From assembly GCA_030789695.1 (NCBI GenBank), contig CM061133.1:92913248-92977247 (forward strand): 64,000 nucleotides of DNA, in the 5' to 3' direction. Under the pieces are notes generated by a model. That model ran no database searches. It was given only the letters and a program-made list of their open reading frames with translations, and was not told where the DNA came from. Of this stretch, positions 1-12,251 are shown one piece after another. The DNA is from Scilla litardierei. Taxonomy: Eukaryota; Streptophyta; Magnoliopsida; Asparagales; Asparagaceae. Within the stretch, counting starts at the first letter, position 1; each line of letters begins with the position of its first letter. Both the position numbers and the translations under genes were made by a program.

Positions 1-1088
1 CTTTTATATGGTGTCATACTCTCACTGTCAATAGAAGCTCTCGAGTAAAATCTCGTGCATGTTAGTCTTTAGACTTGAGACACACTAAAGAACCTTGAAC
101 ATCGGGGACTATACATTGGCTTCTACAGACCAATGATAATAAAGTTATTAGTAGGTATTCACTGGTGTAGACAGAAGAATTCAAAGGGAGTGTGGGATCA
201 CTGTATTGGACAAAGTGACATTAAAGTATGTTGAATAGTGTCTTTCAAAAATCAACCAACAATGATATTAAAAGTGTAACTAATTAATATCAATTTAAAT
301 ATGTAAGCAATATAATAAACAAGAATGTATAGATAGTGCAAACCAGATAATAGCAATCGTAAATGCAAAAGATTTATCTTGGAGTAATCTCACTAATCAT
401 CTCTAATCCTCAAACTTTTCGCTTAAGATTTTTCACTATAATCTTCTTACAAACCAAAAGATATACAACCTTGATCACCAAAATAGTGCCAAGAACCTTA
501 CAGCTCTCTCAATCACCTCGTGAAAGCCTTTAACAAAGATTGAAAGTACAAACTCTCATATAGCCGTGAAGATACGTTTATGTGGTTTTAATGATGGCTA
601 AGGAGTGAGATTCTATCCTAAATTATTGGAATTTGACAGAACAGAATTTTAGTGAATATTGGCTTTTCTTTTGAAGAAATAGGAAGGTGGAATCAATGAT
701 CTAAAACTCAATTGTTGTAATCTCTTGTACATAACCAATGAGGTTACAATCCCAATTTGTAGAGTGAAAAAACAATAAATATTAGAAAACTAGTTATTAC
801 AACAGATAGAAAACGACTATTTTTTAGCAGTCGACCCAACCAACTGATGTTGTTAGTCGACTAATAACTTCATCAGTCGACTAATGGTTCAAACGAAAGT
901 AGGGCTGTCATTCTGTATTTAGTCAACTAATGGTCCGCTTAGTTGACAACCATTAATCGACTAATAGATATATTAGTCGACCGTATTAGTTGACTAGACA
1001 TGGATGAAAAATACACATTATTGTTTATGTATTAGTCGACTAACTATCTCATTAGTGGACAAATAGATTTGTTTTTGCTCATGATATT
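1..1088 (-). repeat. degraded Sirevirus-like LTR fragment
   Basis: No gene is visible. The AT-rich text (short phrases around 280-560) resembles the R/U5 part of the better preserved Sirevirus LTRs in this window, and a palindromic array lies at 820-1075 where those LTRs keep their U3 array. I infer an older LTR into which the element starting at 1089 inserted. Neither a TSD nor the outer ends can be fixed, so this is tentative. Confidence 0.35.
820..1075. repeat. palindromic TAGTCGACTA-type array
   Basis: At least eight copies of TTAGTCGACTAA or close variants (AGTCAACTAA, AGTTGACTAG) occur within about 250 bp, separated by 15-40 bp. The core is a perfect palindrome. Other Sirevirus LTRs here carry comparable arrays just upstream of the TATA box, so this is probably the U3 array of a decayed LTR. 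Confidence 0.6.
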
Positions 1089-1925
1089 TGTAGGACATGA
1101 ATTTATAAGAAAAAAACTAGAGGGTGGTGAATAATGTTTTATGATAATTTAAAAGGAAATTGTGCCTAATTAAAACCCCAATCAACCAATAGTATGAAAT
1201 TGAAACAAAGGAGACAATAACACAGAAATACAATCGCAAACAAGGTATGTACCCTGGTTCGGATTCACTCGAGTCAATTCTAGACTCCCTGGAATACTTC
1301 TCCAGCAACCCACTAGTAAATCCCACTAGTGATTAGTTTCCACTAATAACCCTCTTACCAAATCCCAGTAAGAATAAATCTAAATACAACAATCACAGCA
1401 ATTCCCACAACCCGGAATGGTTCACTCTCACAAACCCGAGAGTAAATCTCAACAAAGAAAGAGAGAAATTAAAACTATTCAATATGAAGCAATTTACCCA
1501 ATCATATGCATTGAATTTGATCTTACTTAGTGAAGTCTACATAGAGTGTGAGATGTCCTCTAATAAAAGAGATGAAGCACTTACTATACCTGTTCAACTG
1601 AAGAAGGCAATCAATACCAAGAATGAGCTTAAGAGCATAAGTTGAACAAATTAAAGAATGAGAGCTTGAGGAAGTTGGAAACTTGAATGCACTTAATAAA
1701 TGAGAATTAATGGGTTCCAAGAATTCTAAATGAATGCAACCAATCCTTATTTATCTCTCTCTAATAATTCCACTAAAACCCAAGGAAACATCACAACAAT
1801 TAATGATGGAACGACATGTAACGGGCAGAAATCCGAGTCACCAGACGGCAGGAGAAGGCTTGACAGTCATCTAGTGCACTATGCTGACAAAGTCATAAAT
1901 GTAGTCTAATGACTAGTCGATCAGT
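1089..1925 (-). repeat. old Sirevirus 3' LTR, first part
   Basis: Starts TGTAGGACATG and continues with the GGTGGTGAATA phrase matching the terminal part of the intact Sirevirus LTR at 7854 (GGGGGTGAATAGTAC), then a GGTTCGGAT phrase in the same order. It is broken at 1925 by the LARD insertion and resumes at 34883. The two parts sum to about 1.49 kb. The orientation is minus, because a pyrimidine-rich PPT complement and 3' leader-like sequence follow the second part on the right. Confidence 0.6.
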
Positions 1926-4900
1926 TGTAACGGCCGGTACCCACTTTTCGTTATACGGCTGTGCGTATAGCAAATTTCGGGTACCTGATTAGTTTTGTTG
2001 CTTTGTGTAGAAATCGTGTCGTTGAGACGTTAGGGCCGTAGCACTTAGTTGCGTCCTTAGCAAGCCAACCCCCGACGTGTGCCCAATTTGGAATTACGGT
2101 CGCCTTTGGACCCGTATCCTTTATACGCTTTACGTGTACGTAGTCTTGTTCATGCACGTAATTATTTTAGACGTTGTCTGTATCCGACCCCTATAGTGTG
2201 ATATGTCGTTGTGACCCTCTCTGAGAGTAGTAAAATTGTGGTGTTGATTTGGAACGTCATTTCACGGGTCGTTCTCCCACGATTTGGCTTTATTTGAAGA
2301 GGCGTCACGATTTTCACTTTTGTCGCGAGGCCTTTTTATTTTTTTTATTTCGTTTCTCGTCATCGAAATTGTGATCCGTCTTCTCCGTCTTCTTTCTCTC
2401 GTCGTCCCGGTCACCCCAGTATTTATTTCATGATTTTTGGAGATTCGTTTGACCCAATTTCACTTTTTACCCAATCTAATATTGACGTAAACCCAAGTTT
2501 AATAGCTTCTATCCCCTAATGTAATTCTTATTAAAATAATCATTCATATTACTTTGACCCAGCCCATCTAGCATTGGCCGAATCATGAGGCTAACACACT
2601 CCTAGCCCACGCACAGCTCATGTTGCGCTTCTCATCTTATAAACAATTTTTATAATAGAACCTATCCCTAACTGCCCACTTTCAGCTAACCCCCCAACAC
2701 ACAGTTATGATAGGAATTATTTTGCTAAACCTAGAGGCCATTCACATGAGCCCAGCCCCCTCTATTTAGTAGGCAACCTAGGGTTAGTTTTCATCAAAAC
2801 AACACACAGCCGCCGCCATCACAAGAAACCCACGCACGCAACATTTTGCAGCGACGCATCCCCTCTATATTTCTCTCCTCCTCGCGATTAGCACAGGGTC
2901 TTCTTCCGCCTCCCATCCCCGAGAACTGATCCAAGCCCAAGCCCCAGCTTCGCATCGCGTGCGTTCTACTCCCCTGAGCGGCCGTTCTCCAGAGCAGCAG
3001 CACCGTAGCTGCTCTACAGCGCCGCACCGGCGACGTCCGGCCTCCCCGCGAGCATCCCCAGCGAGCGTAGGCACCGTGGGTCACGGCGACGCCTCCCCGA
3101 ACATTGATAACGGCGACGAACTGCTGTTCTTGCGGCAGTAACGCCGACAACACGGTAGCGACTCCCGTCGCATGGCAGCGACGTTCAGCAGGCCCTGGGT
3201 GCTGTCTCGGCCTCTCTGACGATCCCAAACACCCCTCCGGCGCTATCACACGAAGTCAGTAGCCCCCACACGTAGTGGGTAGCATTGCCCGAGCCCCGAC
3301 GTGCGCAGCGGCCTCTTTTGGCCATAGCAACACACATCAACGTTCTTCTTCGCGTCGCAGCGACGTACGCTTTCTCTCTAGCCGTTGACTACTCACGACA
3401 ATCCCTAAAAGCTTAATAGAGGTTCTCCTGCTATGGTTAGTAAGCGTTCACAAGTTTACCCAAGTCTAATTGCTTATAACTTTGTGAACTATTAGATGAT
3501 CATGATCAATTGGTAACCTTGTTATATCGATGTTAATATGATGATCTATAGGGTTGATAACTCCTTTACACAACTTTTAGTTAATGTGTTAGTCTAGGTT
3601 GCTTAATTTAATTGTTGTATTTTGTTCGTACTAGCTACTTAATGCGGTTAATGTGTTAACTATTTAACGATCGTATTATTGAGGTGAAACCCATCTTAGG
3701 ATAGAGAACTTATTAAATTGGGTCATTAGACGCTTTAGGGCTATCTAAGAATTCTAGTCCGTAGTCGCGAACTCATTCATGCACGTATTTTATTGTCAGA
3801 GAACCGGACATTCCGTATCGTTCGCAAAACCAGAAACCAACCCCCTGGCGTCGCTACCCAACGCCAGTGTAGCTTTCGCGTCGTGTTGAGGTAACGTTTT
3901 GCACCCTTAGGACCCCCAACCTATTGCATGTTAATCAAGACTAAAATTGATATTTTTAAAGTGTTTTAAATTCACTAATCAAGATTAATAATATGGGACT
4001 GTAGGCTGGTGGACTTGTGCACATAGGTTGTTTGTGACTTGTGGACTTTTGGACGGTATTTTTCAGACGTCAGACTTGCAAGCAAGTGAAACTTGCCAAC
4101 TTTTGCTTAGGGCCATGTTTTAGGCCACTTACTTGTTTTTAGCGTAAAAGAGACTAGACAGTGAAATGATAGCTGTCTAGGCGCAACTTTAAGATCTAGC
4201 TTGACAACGAAGCTAGATCTGTCACCCTGCCATGTCATTCATGCATTGTTGCCTGCCACATTTAAATTCCTTATCTGTACGCACTTAAACTATTATCTGC
4301 CATGCATTGCATCTTACATGTCATCCAAGTTGAATGTTGCATTCGTAGCACACGCTACAATACTTGTACTTCCTTGTTCAGGCTAGGTGCACCCCCTATG
4401 CCATATTGAAATACACTTCCTGACTCGTGATCCAGAAGCGAGCATTCCGTATTCGGGGGTAAGGCCCTGGCTCGATACACGTGGAGGGGTATGGATAAGC
4501 GATCACTTGAGCTTAGGAGTTGGCCCGATCAGCCACTCTAGCCAAAAGGCGTAATCACTGTGCACGACGTGCTTACTAGACTTGTCCGTGTCCTTGTGAT
4601 TGTTCTTGTAAAACTTGATATCCATGCCATGATTTAAATGCCAGTTGCCATGCCATGCTCATACCTTACTTTACTTGTTGCACTCATGCTATATCTGCCA
4701 TGTCATTGCATCATGCTAGAACTGCTAGGTTGCTTTACTTTTACTTTCAGTTTCCTTGCACAAGTCTCTTGTAGACTTGCTGACATGTGCCCCTTTCTCT
4801 TTTGGGTGTCACATGTTAGATTGTGTGCCAGAGTTGGTCGTCGAGGACGAATAGGTTGCAGGTGTTGAGTTCGAGGAAATTGGAGATCAATCCTAGAGCT

Positions 4901-5257
4901 CCTTCTTGCTGTTGTTGTTTTCTGCTTAGTCGTTGTTAGGCTGTTGGTGCGTAGCACCTCTCTTTTCTTGTTGATTCTATGTATTATGTCGGCCATGCCT
5001 TAGGCCTCCTTTCAGACTCTTGTACTTTTCTTTTAGACTTTTCTTTTTAGCCTGGTGGCTTTTCTGTGATGTTGAAATTTATTTTATGGATATTCTGAGA
5101 TTGCCTTTGTCTTATTATCTTTGTTTCGTATCGCATTTGTAAGGACCTGCCATTTGATGTTTTATTGACGCTTATCAGGTTTGTAGCTTCGCAGCTTCAA
5201 GTCTGGGTGGACCTACTCACGCATCGCCTCCATATTTTTGGGAAGCGGGTCGTGACA
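1926..5257 (+). repeat. LARD 5' LTR (3332 bp)
   Basis: TG...CA-bounded, matching 21002-34877 once the nested Gypsy element is removed. It holds a TATA-like CTATTTAGTAGG near 2762 (CTATTTAATAGG in the other copy), then a GC-rich block (2800-3400) resembling a gene 5' UTR, then the conserved double stem-loop at 4154-4220. Short open frames in the GC-rich block are not kept between the two copies, so none is called. The intact target AGGGC at 3737-3741 is the empty counterpart of the nested Gypsy insertion. Confidence 0.9.
4154..4220 (+). other. conserved double stem-loop in LTR
   Basis: Stem 1 pairs CTAGACAG (4154-4161) with CTGTCTAG (4173-4180) around an 11-nt loop. Stem 2 pairs AGATCTAGCTT (4192-4202) with AAGCTAGATCT (4210-4220) around a 7-nt loop. 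The same pair occurs in the second LARD LTR (33774-33841), both Gypsy LTRs (23927-23988 and 32043-32104, complement) and the solo LTR (39207-39270, complement). In the Gypsy LTRs stem 1 reads CTAGGCAG/CTGCCTAG, a compensatory change. A structured RNA of the retroelement transcript is inferred; its role is unknown. Confidence 0.7.
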
Positions 5258-6863
5258 GGTTTTGTTGGTGGCCCATGCAGGTCTCCGTCTTGCAACTGCG
5301 AATTATCGGAACAACGATAATAACTATGGAATGTCCATTAAATAAATTGCAACATCCGAGTCGTAAGCCTTGAGCCTAGTTCTAATCGTTTTCTATGTCA
5401 CTGGGTGGTAAGAAGACTTAGTTAGATGTCTGTGCTTGCTAGTTAGAGGTCCCTGATTGTTAGTTAGACTCCATGCTAGGAATTGATTTAATCGTCTTAG
5501 GAGTTACCTTAGTGGTTCTTGCCTAACTCTGACCATATTAGACTTCTAGAATTTCTTTAGTCGTTCGCTTGGGTTCATCGATTTCGGGCCAAGCTGAACG
5601 CATTTCATTACAGTCTTGTTCCTTAGGAAGTCGTAGCTCCAAGTTTCCTAATCTTTAGTTGGTCGATCGTAGGAGTCTCCGTAAATTTTCATGAGTCATA
5701 TCCTAGACGTATGTATGTTTTGATTATACGACCATTTTCCTTACCCTCGATCCACGAGATTGCCACTTGACGATCGTCGTTAATTTTTGAATCTCTTCGT
5801 TACAATCTTGAAGTCTTCTGAAAGTATTGTCGATGTTCTTCATTCACAAAAGATTAAACCCGTTCAAAAACTTTTAATATATTTATTTAGACGTCGTACT
5901 CTTCCGTTGACCTAAATTCATTTTTATTGAATTTCGAAACTTTTGTCGAGCTTTTGATTACTATTTTATGATATTTTTCCAGCCTATCCTTTTCACACCT
6001 ATATAAATACCATGTCCTTTTCATATACTAATTTTATTATGAACCGTACTTCTATTTCCCTAAATCGATTATAATTTTCTTTCCTTATTTATGCCATTGA
6101 AAATTATTCGGGTAACTCATCACGCTTACCTTCATTACATTTTTCTAAGCTACATGAGACTTCAGCATTCAGCGTGACGATTTTATACTCATCATTTTCC
6201 TACTTCAAATTTTTGTAAAATACTATCTTCATTTGAATTTATCTTCAATTGTAAAATAATCCACTCACCTCCATACTCATTATTCCGCGTCTAATCCTAC
6301 GTCGTGATTTAACTTTCGTGTTACCCTTCTACGTTTTATAAGGATGTTGTTATATATTTTTTTATTTTATAACTTACATTTTGTTTTATCCTCATTTCGT
6401 ATTTTATATCCTTCTTCCCTACTCGACTATTCTAAATTATACTTTGTTCCACCCAACCAAGCTAATCCCTTGTATGTCGCCTCATCTGAATCCGTTCATG
6501 CCGATCTTGTTTCATTTCAATTTCGAATTCGGTTTCCTCACTATTGCTTAGTTATCACATTAGTGCTGACTGTTGCCTACGATAACCTTAGTATAGTTTG
6601 GTGGTCCCATTAGTATAAGTTGTTATGTTGTGGTGGTGCATGCATATAGGTGGAGTGTGTTGACCCGTATGAGCATGCTACCCGTAGGGTATTAATAATT
6701 GACTCTTGTATTATGTATGTATAATCAGTGCTATTCGTGATATATGTGTGAAGTTGAATACGGTGGTGTTATTATATATGTTCGGATAGCTATATCACTT
6801 AGGAAATTGTGTTGGAATATCTGTTAGTTGAGTATGTGGTTCAAGGATACTTGTGAATGTTTG

Positions 6864-6943
<80 letters not shown>

Positions 6944-7853
6944 TAGTAAGTCAGGTGAATGTTAGGTGTAATGATGATAGGTGTACTTATTGTTAAGTGA
7001 GTAAGCCTATTATTGGATCTATATGTTAGTACGTGTGGGCGTGTGCTCGTACGTAGGTATGTGCTTACTATATGAATATGAGTGGTATACGTACGGTAAT
7101 AGGGTTATAAACTTTGTTTGGTATTGTTTGCCTTTACGGAATGTTGTGTGTGTGCGTGTATACCTCGAGGTATACACGATTATTGAATGTCGTAACTAGG
7201 TATGGATAAGCAGATGTGTTGGTATACTAATTATAGGTAGATGGAGATGGTGTGAATATATATTACATGTATGTGAATATACGATGTATGCTCACTTAGG
7301 AGGAGGTATTTAATTGTATACATGTGTTGATGTTCGTAATATTATTACGGTATGTAGAGTGATTGAATTATGTGGGTGTTATTTGATTAAATATAAAGTT
7401 GTGATTGATATTATGATATGTATGTGTAGTACGTTGGTAGGTATATATGTATATATTAGGGTATTGTGTTGGTGTAGATATAAGTATCGCGCTATGTATA
7501 TAGAGTATTCCGATATGAGTTTTGAGTCTCACTCAAGCTTGAGTGAGTATACTCTAAGTATATTGTTGTATATGTCTATGGTTTGCGTGTAGTACTATGA
7601 ATGTAGCGATGGATGATGCATGTACAGTGATAGGATTGTTGTGCCTAGTTGTGTTACGCACATGATTGTGGGCGACTATACCCTATTATAGTTATAAATA
7701 TTGGTCTTGTGGTATAGTTATTTACTAAGGACTTGCCTGTGTTAATATATATATATATGTGCTAGCTAAACTAAGTGTGTAGATGTGCTGCGCCTATAGT
7801 GGTATGAAGGAATGTTATATTAGCGTGTGGGTGTGCACCATGCACGGGTAAGT
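5258..7853 (+). mobile_element. LARD interior, left part (non-coding)
   Basis: No coding region is supported. The first about 120 nt match the leader of the nested Gypsy element. The rest is AT/GT-rich, with many TATAT and GTATG words and a long GT microsatellite at 6866-6941. From about 6711 it matches the fragment at 54320-56274, confirming a dispersed family. The interior resumes at 20368 after the nested Sirevirus. Confidence 0.8.
6866..6941. repeat. (GT)n microsatellite
   Basis: About 38 GT/TG units with one TTT interruption at 6901-6903. The second LARD interior copy lacks this tract at the corresponding place. Confidence 0.95.
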
Positions 7854-8592
7854 TGTAATGCCCTACCAGCTACTGCACAAGTACTAGAGTGGGGGTGAAT
7901 AGTACTTTAAAATAATAAGGCGTATAATTCCAAATTAAATTGCACACAACTACCAAATCAATTTGCGGAAGCTTAAATTGAATGACAACAATGAAATTAA
8001 CAATGCAAACAAACGATGTTAATGGGTTCGGATCCACCCAAGTCTCCCCGACTTGTTCCCGGTGATCCTACGTCCCAACCACCCGGATCCCCTCCGGATA
8101 CTTGAGTTAGAAACCCTAACTCAAGATTTCCACTATGAATATCTTGTGAAAAACCTTCACAAGATCAAATCATACATGCAATGGCAAAGTGAATCCCACA
8201 ACCCGGGATCACAAACTTCTCTCACAACCGAGAGAGCCAATAAGCAATATAAAGAGTTTAAATGAAATAAATACTCTTACCACAAAATCCTATACCTTGA
8301 GTTTTTCTTACCCAATAGGTGGAATGAAGGATTTGAGGAAGATGAAGTTACCAAACCCTAGCACCAAGGAAATGAGCAGCAATGGGTGCCTAGGGATGAT
8401 TTGGAAACTTGAATCAAGCAATAGCTTGAAGAGCTCACCAAGAACAAGCTTCTCTCTAGATCTAGAAATGAGAGAGAATGGGTTTCTTGTGAGGAAGAGA
8501 GCTTTAGATTTGAGGGAGAATAGCTATTTCTTTTTGAACTCAATGAATCTCTTAATGGCAGCTCTGTTGAAGATAGAAATGACCTAGGTTCG

Positions 8593-8600
8593 TATTTATA
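8593..8600 (-). promoter_or_regulatory. TATA box of Sirevirus LTR
   Basis: The minus strand reads TATAAATACG about 55 bp downstream of the U3 hairpin array. An identical copy lies at 19366-19373 in the 5' LTR, which would drive the genomic transcript. Confidence 0.7.
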
Positions 8601-8654
8601 GGAACCCAAAAACATAAGTTAGGTCAATCTCCAACGGAAAGAAATCTGAGAGAA

Positions 8655-9195
8655 TTAGTCGGTCAAAGAACAATCACTGACCGACTAGTTCATCAACTAG
8701 TCGGTCAGTCACAAAGCATGGACCGACTAAGAGCAGATCTGAGAAGAGACAGAATTTCAGACCAAGAAAACTAGTCGGTCCAAGAACACTGTCTGACCGA
8801 CTAGTTTCATAACTAGTCGGTCATCCAATGAACGTAGACCGACTAAGAGGCAAAACAACATAGTCTGAAGGCAAGTTGACTTAGTCGGTCCAAGAACAAA
8901 AGTTGACCGACTAGATTGTCAACTAGTCGGTCATCAAACGTTCTTAGACCGACTAACGGTAAACAGTAGCTTAGGAGAAATTTGGCATGTACAGTAAATC
9001 ACAACTAGTCGGTCAAAGAAGCATCACTGACCGACTAGTTCACAAACTAGTCGGTCGGTGAGTCAACGTAGACCGACTAACTGTAAACAGTAAAGAACAA
9101 AGATTTAACTGACTGAAACTAGTCGGTCCAAGAACAGTGGCCGACCGACTAGATCACCATCTAGTCGGTCAGTACTTGTTCTTGTACCAACTAAC
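8655..9195. repeat. U3 split-palindrome array, five units
   Basis: Five units about 115 bp apart. Each has TAGTCGGTC, about 15 nt, GACCGACTAG, a short loop, CTAGTCGGTC, 15-20 nt, then GACCGACTAA. Spacers share a phrase like AAACAGTAGCTTAGG. The array lies directly upstream of the TATA box on the minus strand, an enhancer-like position. Confidence 0.9.
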
Positions 9196-9594
9196 ATGCA
9201 CAACAAAGTCCGAATCGAAGCGCGACGCTTCGAGGAAGTTAGAGTGAACTTGTGCAAGAATCCTAGAGCTACGAAATGAGCGAAATGAAGATAGAAACGT
9301 AAGATATACTCAAGGCTTAACATTCTATCAATCGAAACTAAAAGACTATAAATAAAACCTTAATAAACGGTCTTTGAGAGCTTCGATTGAATCTTCATTA
9401 CTTCCAAAGCGTTGTAAGAGCTTCAACGAAGCTTTAGGCTTGAATACGAGCTTTTGGAAGTGTTGAGATGTCGCTTTGAATATTCTCGTGAAATTGGCGA
9501 CGATCTCCAATACTGCGCTCACAAATTGTTAGTTCATGGATTATTTATGTTTGCTCATCATCAAAACCAAATCCGGGGAGTCCAATATTCAACA

Positions 9595-10592
9595 TTCTCC
9601 CCCTTTTTGGTAATGACAAACCAACATAAATAATAATCGAAAATAATAATTCAAATGTAAAATACTTACTCCCCCCTGCATTGATGACACGTTAATTCCA
9701 AAATGAATACAAATGAATTGCATCAAGCAGACGAGTAAGATAAATAAAATGAATTGATTTTTGAAATATCGGATTTTGAAAATCCTTATATGTATCTTAA
9801 CTCCCCCTGAATCTAACATATCAAACTAGATTCTTGGAAATTGAGTTAAATTTTTCATTTGCGCTATTTATTATCATTATCTCTCCCCCTTTGGCATTAT
9901 CCCAAAAATGGGGGGCGTACAACGACAACAATTAGGAAATGTAAAATCCAACATCGGGAGTCGTAGACAAAGACGATGGAGCTAATTGACACCAAAGGAA
10001 AAACGAATAAATCAAATCAAAGTGTGCCAATTGTCCATTATCACAAAGTGAAAATCAAAATCATCAAAAACACCAAATAATTATTCATTTCTTGAATAAA
10101 GAAACATACTCTTCAATATTCAATATTCTTGGTTAAATTTGTGCATGGAAAACAATTCTATACAATTATAGAATTAAAATCTATTTAACCAAGTTTTCAT
10201 GCATCGAGCGACGACATCTCATTTCAAATATATTCTACGAATATTAAAATTTGCACGACGAATAAAAGACAAAGTGAACGATGATGAACATATATATATG
10301 CAGAGACAACATGAGTAAATCCAAAAAGATATCACATCGAATATATGAGATACATCATATCAAGCGCTACATATCATCAAAAAAAAAGAATACATCAACA
10401 TCATCGATACAATATACCCATCAAAAGGAAATGCATCATCATCATCATCATTCTCATCAAAATAAATACAACAGCAGCGACGTCATCCAAAATACATCAA
10501 AACATAATAACCCTCATACCCTATCCTAACCCAAAATACTCTCACAGAGATATATCATCCAAAGCGTATATGGAGAGTCCTCGGAACAACGA
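9595..10592 (-). promoter_or_regulatory. Sirevirus 3' non-coding region with multiple polypurine tracts
   Basis: The segment next to the 3' LTR reads AAAAAGGGGGAGAA on the minus strand (9595-9608), the expected plus-strand primer. Further G-rich purine tracts appear as CTCCCCCC/CTCCCCCT complements near 9670, 9801 and 9883. Several purine tracts are a known Sirevirus feature. The rest, AT-rich with short ATC runs near 10440, shows no gene. Confidence 0.75.
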
Positions 10593-12251
10593 TCACGAGG
10601 AGGAGGCAGGATCTGCAGCGTCCGTGGGTCCAGTCGACGGAGTGGACTCAGGATCTGCAGGGAGAAGAGGCGTCTCAACAGATGGAATCGTCGGGGCAGG
10701 AGTCGAGATCTCAGTAACAGGCTCAACAGCAGCATGAGTCTCGACAGAAGCAGCAGCAGCAGATACATGAGCAGGCTCAGAAACTGGGTCAGCAGCAGGC
10801 TCAGAAGGCTGAAGAGCTGCAGCAGATGGCTCTGGAACACCGGAAGAGGTGCCAACTCCAGGAGCAGAAGTGGAAACACCAGCAGCAGCAGCAGTGGCCT
10901 CATCGCCACGGGCAAAAGAAGTGACAAGCTCGTCAAGCTCCTCATCGTCCATCTCCTCGGCCTCAGACACCGAAGGAGGAAGCTCAATCCCCATCATACG
11001 AGCCATACGACATACGACCTCCTCAGTACGAGCCAAACGGGAGTTGTGCTGACGAAGTAGACGTACGACATCGTCCAAAGTAGCAGGGGAAGAGGAGGCT
11101 GCAGCGGCTGACGGAGTAGACTGAGAAGCAGATGTGGTAGACCTCTGCACGTGACGAAGTGCCACTAAAGATTTCTTCACGGCCGTCGCGTTCAGAGGCG
11201 TACCCAAAGGACGCTCATCGTCAGGTGGGAGAGGAACGCGAAAATGACGGAATACGAGTGTCAATAAGCAGGGGTATGGAATGTGCGCAGACTTATTGGT
11301 CTTGCGTATACACTCGAAAGAATCCATCTTATAGAGTATCACGCGAGCCCAATTTATCTCGCACCCCAAGAAAAGAGCGTATATGAGCTTCAAAAACGGC
11401 TGAGAGGGAAGTGAAGAGGATCCATATTTCGGAAGAAGACATGATTTCAAAATCAGGTTAAGAACCCACGCATTCGGCTTAAAGGATTTCGAAGGAACAT
11501 CAATGAAGGCGGAGGGGATAACCTGGAAAATATCTGCAAGAATAGACTGATCCAGGGAAGAAATGTCGTCTACAGAAATGTCCGAGGGGAGGAGACCACA
11601 CGATGCACAACCAAGGATCTCCCCCAAGATTTCTGCCGTGAGAACTATAGGAGTTCCCAAGACAGTCGTCTCAATGGAGTGGCTGGCGTCGTACTGGCCT
11701 CGAATACGGTTGGCATAGAACAATTTCACGAGGCGAGGGTACGGTTTGGGATTGGCCTTGGGGTCGTATCGGAGATAATCTAGAAGGCCACTATAAGACA
11801 GAAGATCAGCAAGGCCGAGGAAATCAGAGAACTGAACGTAATGCTCTAACAACAGTGGACAGTGTTCTATACGGTTGTACGCGGCGAGACACTGAGGGTC
11901 ATCGCGGCACAACGATATGTCTACACCGCCAACTGGCATAGGAGCTTTACCCTTGGCCTTACGGGTCTTCGGAGGTGGGGTAGGTTCCCTAGTAGGCTCA
12001 TCCTCAGGGATAAAATCAGTATCGGAATCGGAATCGGGAGGAGTAGCCGGAGTATGAAGAATAGGCTTTTTGGTCTTGGATTTGCGGGGCTTGACGGTGG
12101 CAGTCCTAGGCTTCTTAAGAGGAGGCGACGAAGGAGAGGCTTGGGTAGACTTGGCACGACGCTTAGGCTTCGGGGGATTCCTAGGGTCGGAAGGCCCTAC
12201 GGTCATAGGAGAGGCCCCGGAAGAGGTGATCGGAATACGAGTCTTAGCCAT
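10593..12251 (-). CDS. extra Sirevirus ORF (env-like position), putative plant transposon protein domain
   Basis: A 552-residue open frame downstream of pol on the same strand, with the ATG at 12251. Residues 1-105 are basic and proline/serine-rich with nuclear-localisation-like clusters (KPKRRAK, KKPR, PRKSKTKK). Residues 110-370 form a globular region with phrases (LVKLFYANRIRG, LTAEILGEILG) that recall the plant transposon/retrotransposon protein domain found beside many plant Copia pols. Residues 392-425 are heptad-like (LDDVVRLLRQ...) and may form a coiled coil. The tail is Ala/Ser/Pro/Glu-rich. I see no signal peptide or convincing membrane segment, so an envelope glycoprotein is unlikely. 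The function is unknown. The U3-type array at 12557-12940 lies upstream. Confidence 0.75.
   Translation of the reverse strand: MAKTRIPITSSGASPMTVGPSDPRNPPKPKRRAKSTQASPSSPPLKKPRTATVKPRKSKTKKPILHTPATPPDSDSDTDFIPEDEPTREPTPPPKTRKAKGKAPMPVGGVDISLCRDDPQCLAAYNRIEHCPLLLEHYVQFSDFLGLADLLSYSGLLDYLRYDPKANPKPYPRLVKLFYANRIRGQYDASHSIETTVLGTPIVLTAEILGEILGCASCGLLPSDISVDDISSLDQSILADIFQVIPSAFIDVPSKSFKPNAWVLNLILKSCLLPKYGSSSLPSQPFLKLIYALFLGCEINWARVILYKMDSFECIRKTNKSAHIPYPCLLTLVFRHFRVPLPPDDERPLGTPLNATAVKKSLVALRHVQRSTTSASQSTPSAAAASSSPATLDDVVRLLRQHNSRLARTEEVVCRMARMMGIELPPSVSEAEEMDDEELDELVTSFARGDEATAAAAGVSTSAPGVGTSSGVPEPSAAALQPSEPAADPVSEPAHVSAAAASVETHAAVEPVTEISTPAPTIPSVETPLLPADPESTPSTGPTDAADPASSS

Larger units (their letters stand above)
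7854..9594 (-). repeat. Sirevirus 3' LTR (1741 bp)
   Basis: On the minus strand it starts TGTTGAATATTGGAC and ends GGGCATTACA. U3 holds the split-palindrome array at 8655-9195, followed by a TATA box at 8593-8600. The remainder forms R/U5. Open frames inside it are repeated identically in the other LTR and are not genes. Confidence 0.97.

Noticed and set aside
2794..3249. Overlapping open frames in the GC-rich part of the LARD LTRs (also 21870-22464)
   Set aside because: The frames change length and content between the two LTR copies and resemble no family; GC-rich 5' UTR-like sequence gives long chance frames.
8053..8615. Open frames repeated identically at 18826-19388
   Set aside because: They lie inside the two Sirevirus LTRs; identity reflects LTR duplication, not coding selection.
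8655..9195. Regularly spaced palindromic repeats considered as a CRISPR array
   Set aside because: Plant retrotransposon LTR context, similar spacers, and no cas genes.
10430..10460. Short His-run (CATCATCATCAT) open frame
   Set aside because: Simple ATC repeat in the Sirevirus 3' non-coding region, no domain or start context.
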